The notes: generated from the sequence alone by a model not told the origin. DNA of 7,922 bases from Nocardioidaceae bacterium (GCA_025966335.1 JAICRS010000135.1:1-7922); one strand, 5' to 3'. Positions 1 to 7,466 are shown, counted from the first letter of the stretch. A program made the numbers and translations.

Positions 1-627
<627 letters not shown>

Positions 628-653
628 GTCGCGTTCGCCGGTCGTGGGAGACG

Positions 654-660
654 AGAGAGG
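654..660 (+). promoter_or_regulatory. Ribosome binding site deciding the hhyL start
   Basis: AGAGAGG, 7 bases before the ATG at 668. It favours that ATG over an in-frame GTG at 644, which would add eight residues (MGDERGGA), place this site inside the coding region, and has no purine-rich site at good distance upstream. Confidence 0.65.
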
Positions 661-667
661 CGGCGCA

Positions 668-2461
668 ATGACGTCGACGATTCCCAGCCCCACCAGTGTC
701 TCCACGGACACACAAGGCCTCACGGAGATGGCGTGGGACCCGATCACTCGCATCGTCGGCAGTCTCGGGATCTACACCAAGATCGACTTCGGCAACATGA
801 AGGTTGCCGAGTGCCACAGCACCAGCTCGATCTTCCGTGGCTACTCGATCTTCATGAAGGGCAAGGACCCGCGCGACGCCCACTTCATCACCAGCCGGAT
901 CTGCGGCATCTGCGGCGACAACCACGCCACCTGCTCCTGCTACTGCCAGAACATGGCGTACGGCGTGAAGCCGCCTCATCTGGGTGAGTGGATCGTGAAC
1001 CTCGGCGAGGCCGCGGAGTACATGTTCGACCACAACATCTTCCAGGAGAACCTGGTCGGGGTCGACTACTGCGAGAAGATGGTCGCCGAGACCAACCCGG
1101 GCGTGCTCGAGCAGGCCAACCGCACCGACGCCCCGAACGCGGAAGCCCATGGCTACAAGACCATCGGCGACATCATGCGCTCGCTGAACCCGTTCACCGG
1201 TGAGTTCTACCGCGAGGCGCTCCAGGTCAGCCGGTGGACCCGCGAGATGTTCTGCCTGATGGAGGGCCGGCACGTCCACCCGTCCACGCTCTACCCGGGC
1301 GGCGTCGGCACGGTCGCCACCATCCAGCTGATGACCGACTACCTGACCCGGCTGATGCGTTACGTCGAGTTCATGAAGAAGGTCGTCCCGATGCACGACG
1401 ACCTGTTCGACTTCTTCTACCAGGCGCTGCCCGGCTACGAGGAGGTCGGCAACCGCCGGATCCTGCTGGGCTGCTGGGGCTCGTTCCAGGACCCCGAGCA
1501 CTGCAACTTCGAGTACAAGGACATGACCAGCTGGGGCCGGAAGATGTACGTCACCCCCGGCATTGTCGTCGACGGCAAGCTGGTCACCACCGACCTGGTC
1601 GAGATCAACCTCGGCATCCGGATCCTGCTCGGTTCGTCGTACTACGACGACTGGGAGGACCAGGAGATGTTCGTGACCCACGACCCGCTGGGCAATCCGG
1701 TCGACCGGCGGCACCCGTGGAACCAGCACACCAACCCGCGGCCGCAGAAGCGTGACCTGGACAGCAAGTACTCCTGGGTGATGTCCCCGCGCTGGTACGA
1801 CGGCAAGGACTACCTCGCGCTCGACACCGGCGGCGGCCCGCTGGCCCGGCTCTGGTCGACCGCGCTGGCCGGCCTGGTCGACATCGGCTACATCCGGTCG
1901 ACCGGCAGCAGCGTGAAGATCAACCTGCCGAAGACCGCGCTCAAGGGCCCGGTCGAGCTCGAGTGGAAGATCCCGCAGTGGAGCAACACCATCGAGCGGA
2001 ACCGCGCCCGCACCTACTTCCAGGCGTACGCCGCCGCGGCGGCCCTGCACTTCGCGGAGAAGGCACTCGCGGAGATCCGGGCCGGGCACACCAAGACCTG
2101 GGAGAAGTTCGAGGTCCCCGACGAGGGCATCGGCTGCGGCTTCACCGAGGCCGTGCGCGGTGTGCTGAGCCACCACATGGTGATCCGCGACGGGAAGATC
2201 GCGAACTACCACCCGTACCCGCCGACCCCGTGGAACGCGAACCCGCGGGACTCCTTCGGGACGCCCGGCCCCTACGAGGACGCCGTGCAGGGCCAGCCGA
2301 TCTTCGAAGAGAACGACCGCGAGCACTTCAAGGGGATCGACATCATGCGCACCGTGCGCAGCTTCGACCCGTGCCTGCCGTGCGGGGTGCACATGTACCT
2401 CGGCGAGGGCAAGACGCTCGAGAAGCTGCACTCCCCCACCCAGTCCGCCGGCACCGAGTAG
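668..2461 (+). CDS. hhyL: [NiFe]-hydrogenase large (catalytic) subunit, group 1h/5
   Basis: Catalytic subunit carrying the NiFe(CN)2CO centre that splits H2; partner of HhyS. 597 residues from the ATG at 668, about the usual length for this group. N-terminal Ni/Fe ligand motif RICGICGDNH at residues 77-86 (Cys79, Cys82); C-terminal motif DPCLPCGVH at residues 567-575 (Cys569, Cys572). The 22 residues after His575 (starting MYLGEGKTL) form the tail expected to be removed by a maturation protease, and such a protease is encoded at 6943-7464. No signal peptide or membrane segment is seen. The gene lies 40 bases after hhyS and ends 6 bases before the next start. The subgroup call (high-affinity, actinobacterial type) comes from the motifs and the downstream genes; a phylogeny would settle it. 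Confidence 0.97.
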   Translation: MTSTIPSPTSVSTDTQGLTEMAWDPITRIVGSLGIYTKIDFGNMKVAECHSTSSIFRGYSIFMKGKDPRDAHFITSRICGICGDNHATCSCYCQNMAYGVKPPHLGEWIVNLGEAAEYMFDHNIFQENLVGVDYCEKMVAETNPGVLEQANRTDAPNAEAHGYKTIGDIMRSLNPFTGEFYREALQVSRWTREMFCLMEGRHVHPSTLYPGGVGTVATIQLMTDYLTRLMRYVEFMKKVVPMHDDLFDFFYQALPGYEEVGNRRILLGCWGSFQDPEHCNFEYKDMTSWGRKMYVTPGIVVDGKLVTTDLVEINLGIRILLGSSYYDDWEDQEMFVTHDPLGNPVDRRHPWNQHTNPRPQKRDLDSKYSWVMSPRWYDGKDYLALDTGGGPLARLWSTALAGLVDIGYIRSTGSSVKINLPKTALKGPVELEWKIPQWSNTIERNRARTYFQAYAAAAALHFAEKALAEIRAGHTKTWEKFEVPDEGIGCGFTEAVRGVLSHHMVIRDGKIANYHPYPPTPWNANPRDSFGTPGPYEDAVQGQPIFEENDREHFKGIDIMRTVRSFDPCLPCGVHMYLGEGKTLEKLHSPTQSAGTE

Positions 2462-2467
2462 CACCCG

Positions 2468-3421
2468 ATGGCAGAAGCCCGGGCGGAGCAGGAGCCGCGC
2501 CACGACTCACCCGACCGCTCGGCCGACCTCCGGGCCACCGGAGAACGCATCGACATGCTCCTCGACGCCAGCTCGGCGGGCGGCTCGGTGGCCCGCGAAC
2601 GGGCCGAGGAGCTGGTCCGGCTGGTCACCGACCTGTACGGCGCCGGCCTCGAACGGTTCATGGACCTGCTCCACGAGTCCGGCCACCTCGACGACGACCT
2701 GATGGCCCGGCTCGCCGGCGACGACCTGGTCTCCAGCCTGCTGATGGTGCACGGCCTGCATCCCTACGACGTGGAGACCCGTGTCGAGCAGGCGCTGGAG
2801 AGCGTCCGGCCCTACCTCGGCTCGCACGGCGGTGACGTCGAGCTGGTCGCGGTCACCGACGACGGCACGGTGCGGCTGCGGCTGCTCGGCAGCTGCGACG
2901 GCTGCCCGTCCTCGTCGGTCACCCTCAAGCTGGCGGTCGAGGGCGCGATCGAGGCGGCAGCCCCGGAGGTCGGCGTGATCGAGGTGGAGGAGGCCGCGAC
3001 GGACCCGGCCGGCGGCGGCGGGACGCTGATCCCAGTGGACTCGCTGCGGTCCCGGCTCCAGGAGCAGACGGGCTCGGTCTGGCACCCCCTGCCCGAGCTG
3101 GCCGACCTGGGTCCCGAAGCGGTGCGCACCCTTCCCGTCGGCGGGACCGCGCTGCTGGTCTGCCGGATCGGCAACGACCTGTTCGCGTTCCTCGACCGGT
3201 GCGCCCGCTGTGACGCGAGCCTGGCCGGGGCCGTGCTCGCCCGCCGGCTCGGTGGTGCCGTGGGTGACGCGGTGCTCCGTTGCCCGTCGTGCAACCTGCA
3301 CTACGAGGTACGACGGGCGGGTGCCTGCCTCGACGTACCCGAGCTGCACCTCGACCCGTTGCCGCTGCTCGGCGACGGACAGGTCGTCTCGGTCGCCGTC
3401 CCCACGCCGGTGGGCGCATGA
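2468..3421 (+). CDS. hhyE: NifU-like / Rieske-like two-domain Fe-S protein (HhyE-like)
   Basis: 317 residues with three parts. Residues 1-100 are mostly helical in appearance, with no recognised fold. Residues 103-172 form a NifU C-terminal-type domain with the cluster motif GSCDGCPSSS (Cys143, Cys146). Residues ~205-315 resemble a Rieske ferredoxin (DRCARCDASLAGA, then LRCPSCNLHYEV). In that domain the usual CxH...CxxH ligands are replaced by Cys245/Cys248 and Cys272/Cys275, so it may bind a four-Cys Fe or Zn site instead of a true Rieske [2Fe-2S] cluster. Genes of this architecture follow hhyL in mycobacteria and other actinobacteria, where the product (HhyE, with HucE its counterpart) is needed to link hydrogenase to respiration; that role is transferred here by family and position. 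No good ribosome site precedes the ATG; it starts 6 bases after the hhyL stop, so coupled translation is likely. The stop overlaps the next start (ATGA at 3418-3421). Confidence 0.85.
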   Translation: MAEARAEQEPRHDSPDRSADLRATGERIDMLLDASSAGGSVARERAEELVRLVTDLYGAGLERFMDLLHESGHLDDDLMARLAGDDLVSSLLMVHGLHPYDVETRVEQALESVRPYLGSHGGDVELVAVTDDGTVRLRLLGSCDGCPSSSVTLKLAVEGAIEAAAPEVGVIEVEEAATDPAGGGGTLIPVDSLRSRLQEQTGSVWHPLPELADLGPEAVRTLPVGGTALLVCRIGNDLFAFLDRCARCDASLAGAVLARRLGGAVGDAVLRCPSCNLHYEVRRAGACLDVPELHLDPLPLLGDGQVVSVAVPTPVGA

Positions 3422-4089
3422 ACGCGGCCCCGGTCCCGAACGGCTCCCCGCTGGCCACGTTGCGCCGGATCAGCGGCAGCCGGCCCACCGTCGTACCGGG
3501 GGAACGCTGCGACATGTGCGCGACCCCGATCCAGGAGGAGCACCAGCACGTGGTGAACCTCGACAGCCGGAGCCTGATGTGCACCTGCCGCGCCTGCTAC
3601 CTGCTGTTCACCGACCAGCAGGCCCGGCTGCGCTACCGGGCGGTGCCGGACCGGTACCTGTCCTTCCCCGGTTTCGTCTTCACCCGCGCGGACTGGGACG
3701 ACCTGCAGATCCCGGTCGGCCTGGTCTTCCTGTTCCGCAACTCGGTCCAGGACCGGGTCGTCGCGTTCTACCCGGGGCCGGCCGGCGCGACCGAGTCCGA
3801 GCTCGAGCTGGCGTCGTGGGACCGGATCGTCGCGGCGAACCCGCTGCTGGAGAAGGTGCTCCCGGACGTGGAGGCGCTGCTGATCCACCGCACCGAGCGG
3901 GAGCACGGTGACTTCGTGTGCCACCTGGTCCCGATCGACGCGTGCTACGAGCTGGTCGGCACGATGCGCTCGACCTGGCGCGGCTTCGACGGTGGCCAGG
4001 AGGCCCGCGCCGCGACGGACGCGTTCTTCGCGCGCGTCGAGAAGCTCAGCAGGCCGGCGAAGCCCGTCGAGTCCCGGGACACGCCATGA
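3418..4089 (+). CDS. Cys-rich hydrogenase-associated protein, DUF5947-like
   Basis: 223 residues, cytoplasmic by absence of signal or membrane segments. Near the N-terminus is a metal-site-like array: Cys31-x2-Cys34, His42, His44, then Cys55-x-Cys57-x2-Cys60 (text MCTCRACYLLFTDQQ). This suggests a Zn or Fe-S site. The rest is mixed alpha/beta with no catalytic motif I recognise. I match it to the DUF5947 family from memory of actinobacterial hydrogenase loci, where it follows the NifU/Rieske gene; no function is established. The start is the ATG of an ATGA overlap with the preceding stop; an upstream in-frame extension to 3280 would lie wholly within the previous gene and is unlikely. Assembly factor or structural partner of the hydrogenase is an inference from position only. 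Confidence 0.85.
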   Translation: MNAAPVPNGSPLATLRRISGSRPTVVPGERCDMCATPIQEEHQHVVNLDSRSLMCTCRACYLLFTDQQARLRYRAVPDRYLSFPGFVFTRADWDDLQIPVGLVFLFRNSVQDRVVAFYPGPAGATESELELASWDRIVAANPLLEKVLPDVEALLIHRTEREHGDFVCHLVPIDACYELVGTMRSTWRGFDGGQEARAATDAFFARVEKLSRPAKPVESRDTP

Positions 4090-4727
4090 GTGGCTACACG
4101 TTCACCCTGCTCGACGTGTTCGCCGAGCCCTACGCCGCGGTGCCGCAGCTGACCGCCCGGCTGCGGATCGAGGAGGCCACCGGCCAGGTGGTGCACGCGA
4201 TCGCGCTGCGCTGCCAGGTCCGGATCGAGCCGCAGCGGCGCGGCTACACGACCGCCGACGAGAGCGGCCTGCGCGCGCTGTTCGGCGACCGCGACCGGTG
4301 GGCCGACACCCTCAAGCCGTTCCTGTGGATGCAGTGCAGCACCACCGTGCAGGGCTTCACCGGCGCCACCGAGGTCGACCTGCCGCTGCCGTGCACCTAC
4401 GACTTCGACGTGGTCGGGTCGCGCTACCTGCACGCGGTCGGCGAGGACACCGTGCCGCTGTCGTTCCTGTTCTCGGGGACCGTGTTCACCCGCGGAAGCA
4501 ACGGCTTCGGGGTGGAACAGGTGCCGTGGGACAGCGACACCCGGTACGCAATGCCGGTGACCGTCTGGAAGCAGATGATCGACCTCTACTACCCGAACAC
4601 CGCATGGATCCGGATGGACCGTGACCAGCTCGAGATCCTCGCCGACTACCGGTCGCGGCACGGCCTGACCACGTGGGAGGAGACCGTGCAACGGCTCCTC
4701 GCGCGCGAGGGCGAGGTGCTGTCGTGA
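4086..4727 (+). CDS. Conserved hydrogenase-operon protein, DUF6084-like
   Basis: 213 residues, soluble, apparently beta-rich in its first two thirds (alternating hydrophobic strands around LRIEEATGQVVHAIALRCQV) with a helical C-terminal end. Three Cys (43, 84, 103) are scattered and do not form a clear metal motif. Aromatic-rich stretches (WMQC, LYYPNTAWIRM) look well conserved in character. I recognise it as the DUF6084 family, which accompanies DUF5947-like genes in actinobacterial Hhy loci; the function is unknown. The start is the ATG within the ATGA overlap at 4086-4089. The stop at 4725-4727 overlaps the next gene's GTG. Its fixed place in the hydrogenase operon suggests a role in enzyme assembly, oligomerisation or membrane docking, but nothing in the sequence proves this. 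Confidence 0.85.
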   Translation: MSGYTFTLLDVFAEPYAAVPQLTARLRIEEATGQVVHAIALRCQVRIEPQRRGYTTADESGLRALFGDRDRWADTLKPFLWMQCSTTVQGFTGATEVDLPLPCTYDFDVVGSRYLHAVGEDTVPLSFLFSGTVFTRGSNGFGVEQVPWDSDTRYAMPVTVWKQMIDLYYPNTAWIRMDRDQLEILADYRSRHGLTTWEETVQRLLAREGEVLS

Positions 4728-6220
4728 ACCTCGACCTGGCGCGCGCGGTGGCCGACGCGGTGCTCTACGAGGGGTACCTGCTCTACCCCTACCGCGCGAG
4801 CTCGAGCAAGAACCGGGTCCGCTGGCAGTTCGGCGTGCTCGGCCCGCCCGGCGCCGCCGAAGCCGGCTTCGGCGAGGACTCGTCGATGGCCATGCAGTGC
4901 CTCCTCACCGACTTGTCAGACGCCACGCGCGCTATAGCGACCACAGCGTCTGACAAGTCGGTGGTGGTGCACCTGCGGTTCCTGCAGCTGCAGCGCCGGC
5001 AGGTCTGCGACGCGCAGCAGCAGCCGGTCGAGGAGCTGACCATCGACGGCGTCACCACGACGAGCTGGGAGGAGGCGACCGAGCGGGAGGAGACCGTAGT
5101 CCTGTCCTGGTCGTCCCTGGCCGACGGCGTCGTCCACCCTGTCGGTGTGCCCGGCGGCGAGGAGGTCGAGCAGCTCACCGACGAGTACGGCGTGCAGGTG
5201 GGACATGTCCTGCGCCGACGCTGGCCGCTGTCCGCACGGCTGACCGCCGGGATCACGCCGCGGGACGGGTACACCAGGCTCGAGGTGCGGGTCGACAACG
5301 TTCGGACGGACTCCACCACGGACAAGGACGACGCGATCCGCACCTCGTTGATCGGCGCGCACCTGCTCGTCGAGGCGCACGGGATGGAGTTCGTGTCGCT
5401 GCTCGAGCCGCCGGCCGAGGCCGCCGCAGCGGCGGCCGCCTGCGCGCAGCGCCGCTGCTGGCCGGTGCTGACCGGTGCGCCGGGCGACACCGACCTGGTG
5501 CTCGGGTCGCCGATCATCCTCTACGACTACCCCGAGATCGCGGCCGAGAGCGCCGGCTCCCTGTTCGACGCCACCGAGATCGACGAGATCCTCACCCTGC
5601 GGGTGATGACGATGACCGACCAGGAGAAGGCCGAGGCCCGTGCCACAGACCCGCGGGCCCGGGAGATCATCGACCGTTGCGACGCGATGACCCCCGAGAC
5701 GCTGCAGCAGATGCACGGCATCCTGCGGAACCCGCACGCGGAGCAGGCGTCCCCGCTGCCCGATCCGGTCTGGCCGGGAGCGTCCGACGTACGCGACCTC
5801 GACCCGCCGTCGTTCGAGACCGACGTCCCCTGGTGGTCGCCGGAGGCCGACGAGGCCGTGCAGCCCGGACTCGACGCAGTCACGATCGACGGGGTCAAGG
5901 TCGCCCGGGACAGCCTGGTCCGGGTGCACCCGAGCCGCCGCGCCGACGCCCAGGACCTGTTCTTCATGGACCAGGTGGCCCGGGTCACCGCCGTGCTCTC
6001 CGACGTCGACGGCGGCACGCACGTGGCCCTGGTCCTGCTCGACGACCCGGCGGCGGACCTGAACGACCTGTCCGGCCGCTACTGGTACTTCGACCCCGAC
6101 GAGGTCACCCCGCTGTCGGCCGAGGAGGTCCGGGTGGTCGAGGCAGCCGGACAGCCAGCCCGACAACCGGGACCGCAACCAGCACAGCAACCAGCACAGC
6201 GAGAGGAGAGCCGACCATGA
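4724..6220 (+). CDS. Conserved protein of unknown function, interrupted in frame by a palindromic element
   Basis: 498 residues from a GTG in a GTGA overlap with the preceding stop; a GTG at 4673 in the same frame would add 17 residues lying inside the previous gene and is less likely. No catalytic motif or membrane segment is recognised. N-terminal block (residues 1-60, with YLLYPYRASSSKNRVRWQFGV), a beta-rich middle (~81-230), an Ala tract (~7 Ala near 5417-5437), a block with SPIILYDYPEIAAES and GSLFDATEIDEIL, a helical stretch (~300-345), and a C-terminal beta-like part ending in a Gln/Pro/Ala-rich tail. Residues about 61-80 are encoded by a perfect inverted repeat (4906-4963) using codons rare in the rest of the window (TTG, TCA, ATA, ACA, TCT), suggesting an inserted segment that kept the frame. 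Proteins of this kind are found in actinobacterial Hhy loci; role unknown. Confidence 0.82.
   Translation: MNLDLARAVADAVLYEGYLLYPYRASSSKNRVRWQFGVLGPPGAAEAGFGEDSSMAMQCLLTDLSDATRAIATTASDKSVVVHLRFLQLQRRQVCDAQQQPVEELTIDGVTTTSWEEATEREETVVLSWSSLADGVVHPVGVPGGEEVEQLTDEYGVQVGHVLRRRWPLSARLTAGITPRDGYTRLEVRVDNVRTDSTTDKDDAIRTSLIGAHLLVEAHGMEFVSLLEPPAEAAAAAAACAQRRCWPVLTGAPGDTDLVLGSPIILYDYPEIAAESAGSLFDATEIDEILTLRVMTMTDQEKAEARATDPRAREIIDRCDAMTPETLQQMHGILRNPHAEQASPLPDPVWPGASDVRDLDPPSFETDVPWWSPEADEAVQPGLDAVTIDGVKVARDSLVRVHPSRRADAQDLFFMDQVARVTAVLSDVDGGTHVALVLLDDPAADLNDLSGRYWYFDPDEVTPLSAEEVRVVEAAGQPARQPGPQPAQQPAQREESRP
4906..4963. repeat. 18-base perfect inverted repeat with 22-base loop, inside a CDS
   Basis: Left arm CACCGACTTGTCAGACGC (4906-4923) and right arm GCGTCTGACAAGTCGGTG (4946-4963) are exact reverse complements. 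The 22-base spacer (4924-4945) contains a 10-base palindrome CGCTATAGCG at 4930-4939. Each arm itself carries GTCAGAC/GTCTGAC. The segment is clearly less GC-rich than its surroundings and has several rare codons. It resembles a REP/MITE-type palindromic element inserted in frame. No T-tract follows, so it is not a classical terminator. No clear target-site duplication is visible. Confidence 0.9.
6175..6198 (+). repeat. 12-base tandem direct repeat, two copies
   Basis: GCAACCAGCACA occurs twice back to back, encoding two QPAQ units in the Gln/Pro-rich tail of the 498-residue protein, just before the next gene's ribosome site. Probably slippage in a low-complexity tail. Confidence 0.9.
6201..6210 (+). 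promoter_or_regulatory. Ribosome binding site for the 39-residue membrane peptide gene
   Basis: Purine-rich GAGAGGAGAG, with GGAG (6205-6208) 8 bases before the ATG at 6217. It supports translation of the very short gene despite its overlap with the preceding stop. Confidence 0.7.
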
Positions 6221-6336
6221 GAACGATCGGCAAGTTCACCACGGTGGTCCTCCTGGCGGGCGCGGCCCTGGCCGCGGTGGTCGGTGTCAGGTCCATCCCG
6301 GACATCCAGCGGTACATCAAGATCCGCCAGATGTGA
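6217..6336 (+). CDS. Small single-pass membrane protein, DUF6893-like
   Basis: 39 residues: a short basic N-terminus (MRTIGK), one hydrophobic helix at about residues 7-24 (FTTVVLLAGAALAAVVGV), then a polar basic tail (RSIPDIQRYIKIRQM). The layout predicts an inner-membrane peptide. Similar tiny proteins (I recall the label DUF6893) occur in actinobacterial Hhy operons; the function is not established. The ATG lies in an ATGA overlap with the stop of the 498-residue gene and has its own good ribosome site, so expression is credible although the gene is very short. A membrane tether or electron-transfer docking aid for the otherwise soluble hydrogenase complex is an attractive inference, unproven. 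Confidence 0.82.
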   Translation: MRTIGKFTTVVLLAGAALAAVVGVRSIPDIQRYIKIRQM

Positions 6337-6367
6337 CCCGCACGACGAACGGACAGGAGCACCATCC

Positions 6368-6574
6368 ATGAGCGACAAGCCAGGCGAGCAGCTGGACGAG
6401 GAGCCGCAGGAGGCACGCGGCCCTGAGGGTTCGCGGGACACCGGCGCCGACGAGCCTTCCGAAGGACCCTCGGACCGTCAGGAGGGTCGGGCCACCGAGC
6501 AGTCCGACACGTCGGCGAAGCCCTCCATGCCCGAGGACCCGGACGCACCGGACCTGCAGCCGGGCGGCGGCTGA
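6368..6574 (+). CDS. Small acidic, probably disordered protein
   Basis: 68 residues starting MSDKPGEQLDEEPQ. About 19 acidic against 6 basic residues; no Cys, Phe, Tyr, Trp, Val or Ile; rich in Pro, Gly, Ser, Asp and Glu, so no folded core is expected. AGGAG at 6355-6359 sits 8 bases before the ATG, the main support for it being a real gene. It lies 31 bases after the membrane-peptide gene and 28 bases before another acidic gene. I do not recognise a family. Possibilities include a solubility or stress-protection protein, or a flexible partner of the hydrogenase; the low-complexity composition also leaves a small chance that it is not translated. Confidence 0.62.
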   Translation: MSDKPGEQLDEEPQEARGPEGSRDTGADEPSEGPSDRQEGRATEQSDTSAKPSMPEDPDAPDLQPGGG

Positions 6575-6602
6575 GCAGACATCCACCGACGAGGAGCAGG
6601 CC

Positions 6603-6941
6603 ATGAGCCCCGACTTTCCCAACGAGAACGACAACCCCGACACCGAGAACAAGACGGTTCCGCCCTACGACGACCGGCAGAAGAGCGGCGAGGTCGACAG
6701 CCAGGACAAGTCCACCAAGGAGGGCGCCAAGACCGCCGGTGCCGTGGGCCCGGTCGCCGACGACGAGATGAAGGCCGACCAGCCCGAGGACACCGAGCGC
6801 GGCGAGCACGCCTCTCCCGCCGACGAGCAGCCGGCCAGTGAGTCCGGCGGCTCCGCGGAGGACGAGGGGTCGTCGTCCACCGGGGCCCACACCACGGGCG
6901 TCCCGCGCGGCGAGGACATGCCCGACAAGGAGCGCAGCTGA
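6603..6941 (+). CDS. Acidic, hydrophilic, probably disordered protein
   Basis: 112 residues starting MSPDFPNENDNPD. About 29 acidic and 11 basic residues; no Cys or Trp, one Phe and one Tyr, both in the first quarter; the rest is Ser/Glu/Asp/Gly/Ala-rich with no hydrophobic segments. GAGGAG at 6591-6596, 6 bases before the ATG, supports the start. The stop (6939-6941) is one base before the GTG of the maturation protease, so it belongs to the same transcript. It resembles the preceding 68-residue protein in composition rather than in clear alignment. No family recognised and no function can be assigned; a flexible accessory or stress-type protein is a guess from composition. Confidence 0.72.
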   Translation: MSPDFPNENDNPDTENKTVPPYDDRQKSGEVDSQDKSTKEGAKTAGAVGPVADDEMKADQPEDTERGEHASPADEQPASESGGSAEDEGSSSTGAHTTGVPRGEDMPDKERS

Positions 6942-6942
6942 C

Positions 6943-7464
6943 GTGACGGAACGGATCCTGGTCGCCGGCATCGGCAACCTCTTCCTCGGCGACGACGGCT
7001 TCGGCCCCGAGGTCGTCCGCCGGCTGGTCGAGCCCGGCCAGGATCCGTTGGCGTACGACGTGCGGGTGGTCGACTACGGCATCCGCGGGATGCACCTGGC
7101 CTACGACCTGCTCGATGGGTACGCCGCCCTTGTGCTCGTCGACGCCCTGCCCTTCGACGGGGAACCCGGCGAGATCAGGGTGCTGCAGGTCGGCCCGGAC
7201 GACCTGGGTGAGGGCGAGATCGACGCGCACGGGATGGACCCGGTGGCCGTGCTCGCCAGCCTGGAGCCGCTCGGCGGGACGTTGCCTCCCACGTTCGTGG
7301 TGGGCTGCCGGCCGGCCACCGTCGAGGACGGCATCGGGCTGTCCGACCCGGTCGCGGCCGCCGTGCCCGCCGCGGTCGAGACGGTCCGCGGCCTGGTCGC
7401 GTCGCTGGTCGAGCCGGTCGAGCCGGTCGAAACCGCCGAACCCGTCGAGACCGGGAGGCGCTGA
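6943..7464 (+). CDS. Hydrogenase maturation endopeptidase (HyaD/HybD/HupD family)
   Basis: 173 residues. Nickel-dependent protease that removes the C-terminal tail of the large subunit once the NiFe centre is complete; the likely substrate is HhyL. Family landmarks: an N-terminal strand with GIGN at residues 9-12, LGDDGFG at 15-21 (Asp18 in the place of the Ni-sensing Glu16 of E. coli HybD), LVDAL with Asp67 (Asp62 of HybD), and DAHGMDP with His96 (His93 of HybD). It ends with short EPVE/EPVET repeats beyond the catalytic fold. Start: GTG at 6943, with AAGGAG at 6928-6933 nine bases ahead; an upstream extension in the frame to 6838 would lie within the previous gene. The stop is 2 bases before the next start. 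Family assignment firm; which hyaD/hupD-type symbol applies is not clear. Confidence 0.94.
   Translation: MTERILVAGIGNLFLGDDGFGPEVVRRLVEPGQDPLAYDVRVVDYGIRGMHLAYDLLDGYAALVLVDALPFDGEPGEIRVLQVGPDDLGEGEIDAHGMDPVAVLASLEPLGGTLPPTFVVGCRPATVEDGIGLSDPVAAAVPAAVETVRGLVASLVEPVEPVETAEPVETGRR
7407..7424 (+). repeat. 9-base tandem repeat in the protease C-terminus
   Basis: GGTCGAGCC occurs twice in tandem, followed by diverged copies up to about 7450, giving the EPVEPVETAEPVET tail of the maturation protease. Likely replication slippage in a non-catalytic tail. Confidence 0.8.
7453..7458 (+). promoter_or_regulatory. Ribosome binding site for hypC-hypF
   Basis: GGGAGG, 8 bases before the ATG at 7467 and within the last codons of the protease gene. 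It fixes the start at MCLGIPG, whose Cys2 must be N-terminal for HypC function. Confidence 0.75.
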
Positions 7465-7466
7465 CC

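Noticed and set aside
644..667. GTG at 644 as the start of hhyL
   Set aside because: It adds eight residues of no family character and lacks a well-spaced ribosome site; the ATG at 668 has AGAGAGG 7 bases upstream.
4906..4963. Palindrome as a rho-independent terminator
   Set aside because: No T-tract follows either arm, and the reading frame and operon continue through it with overlapping genes downstream.
4906..4963. Palindrome as a CRISPR repeat or a standard IS end
   Set aside because: It occurs once, with no spacer series and no transposase nearby. A lone REP/MITE-like element fits better.
4916..6190. 424-residue minus-strand open frame opposite the unknown 498-residue gene
   Set aside because: The plus-strand gene has overlaps with both neighbours and structured, block-like text; the minus frame is Gly/Val/Arg/Asp-rich shadow text with no motif.
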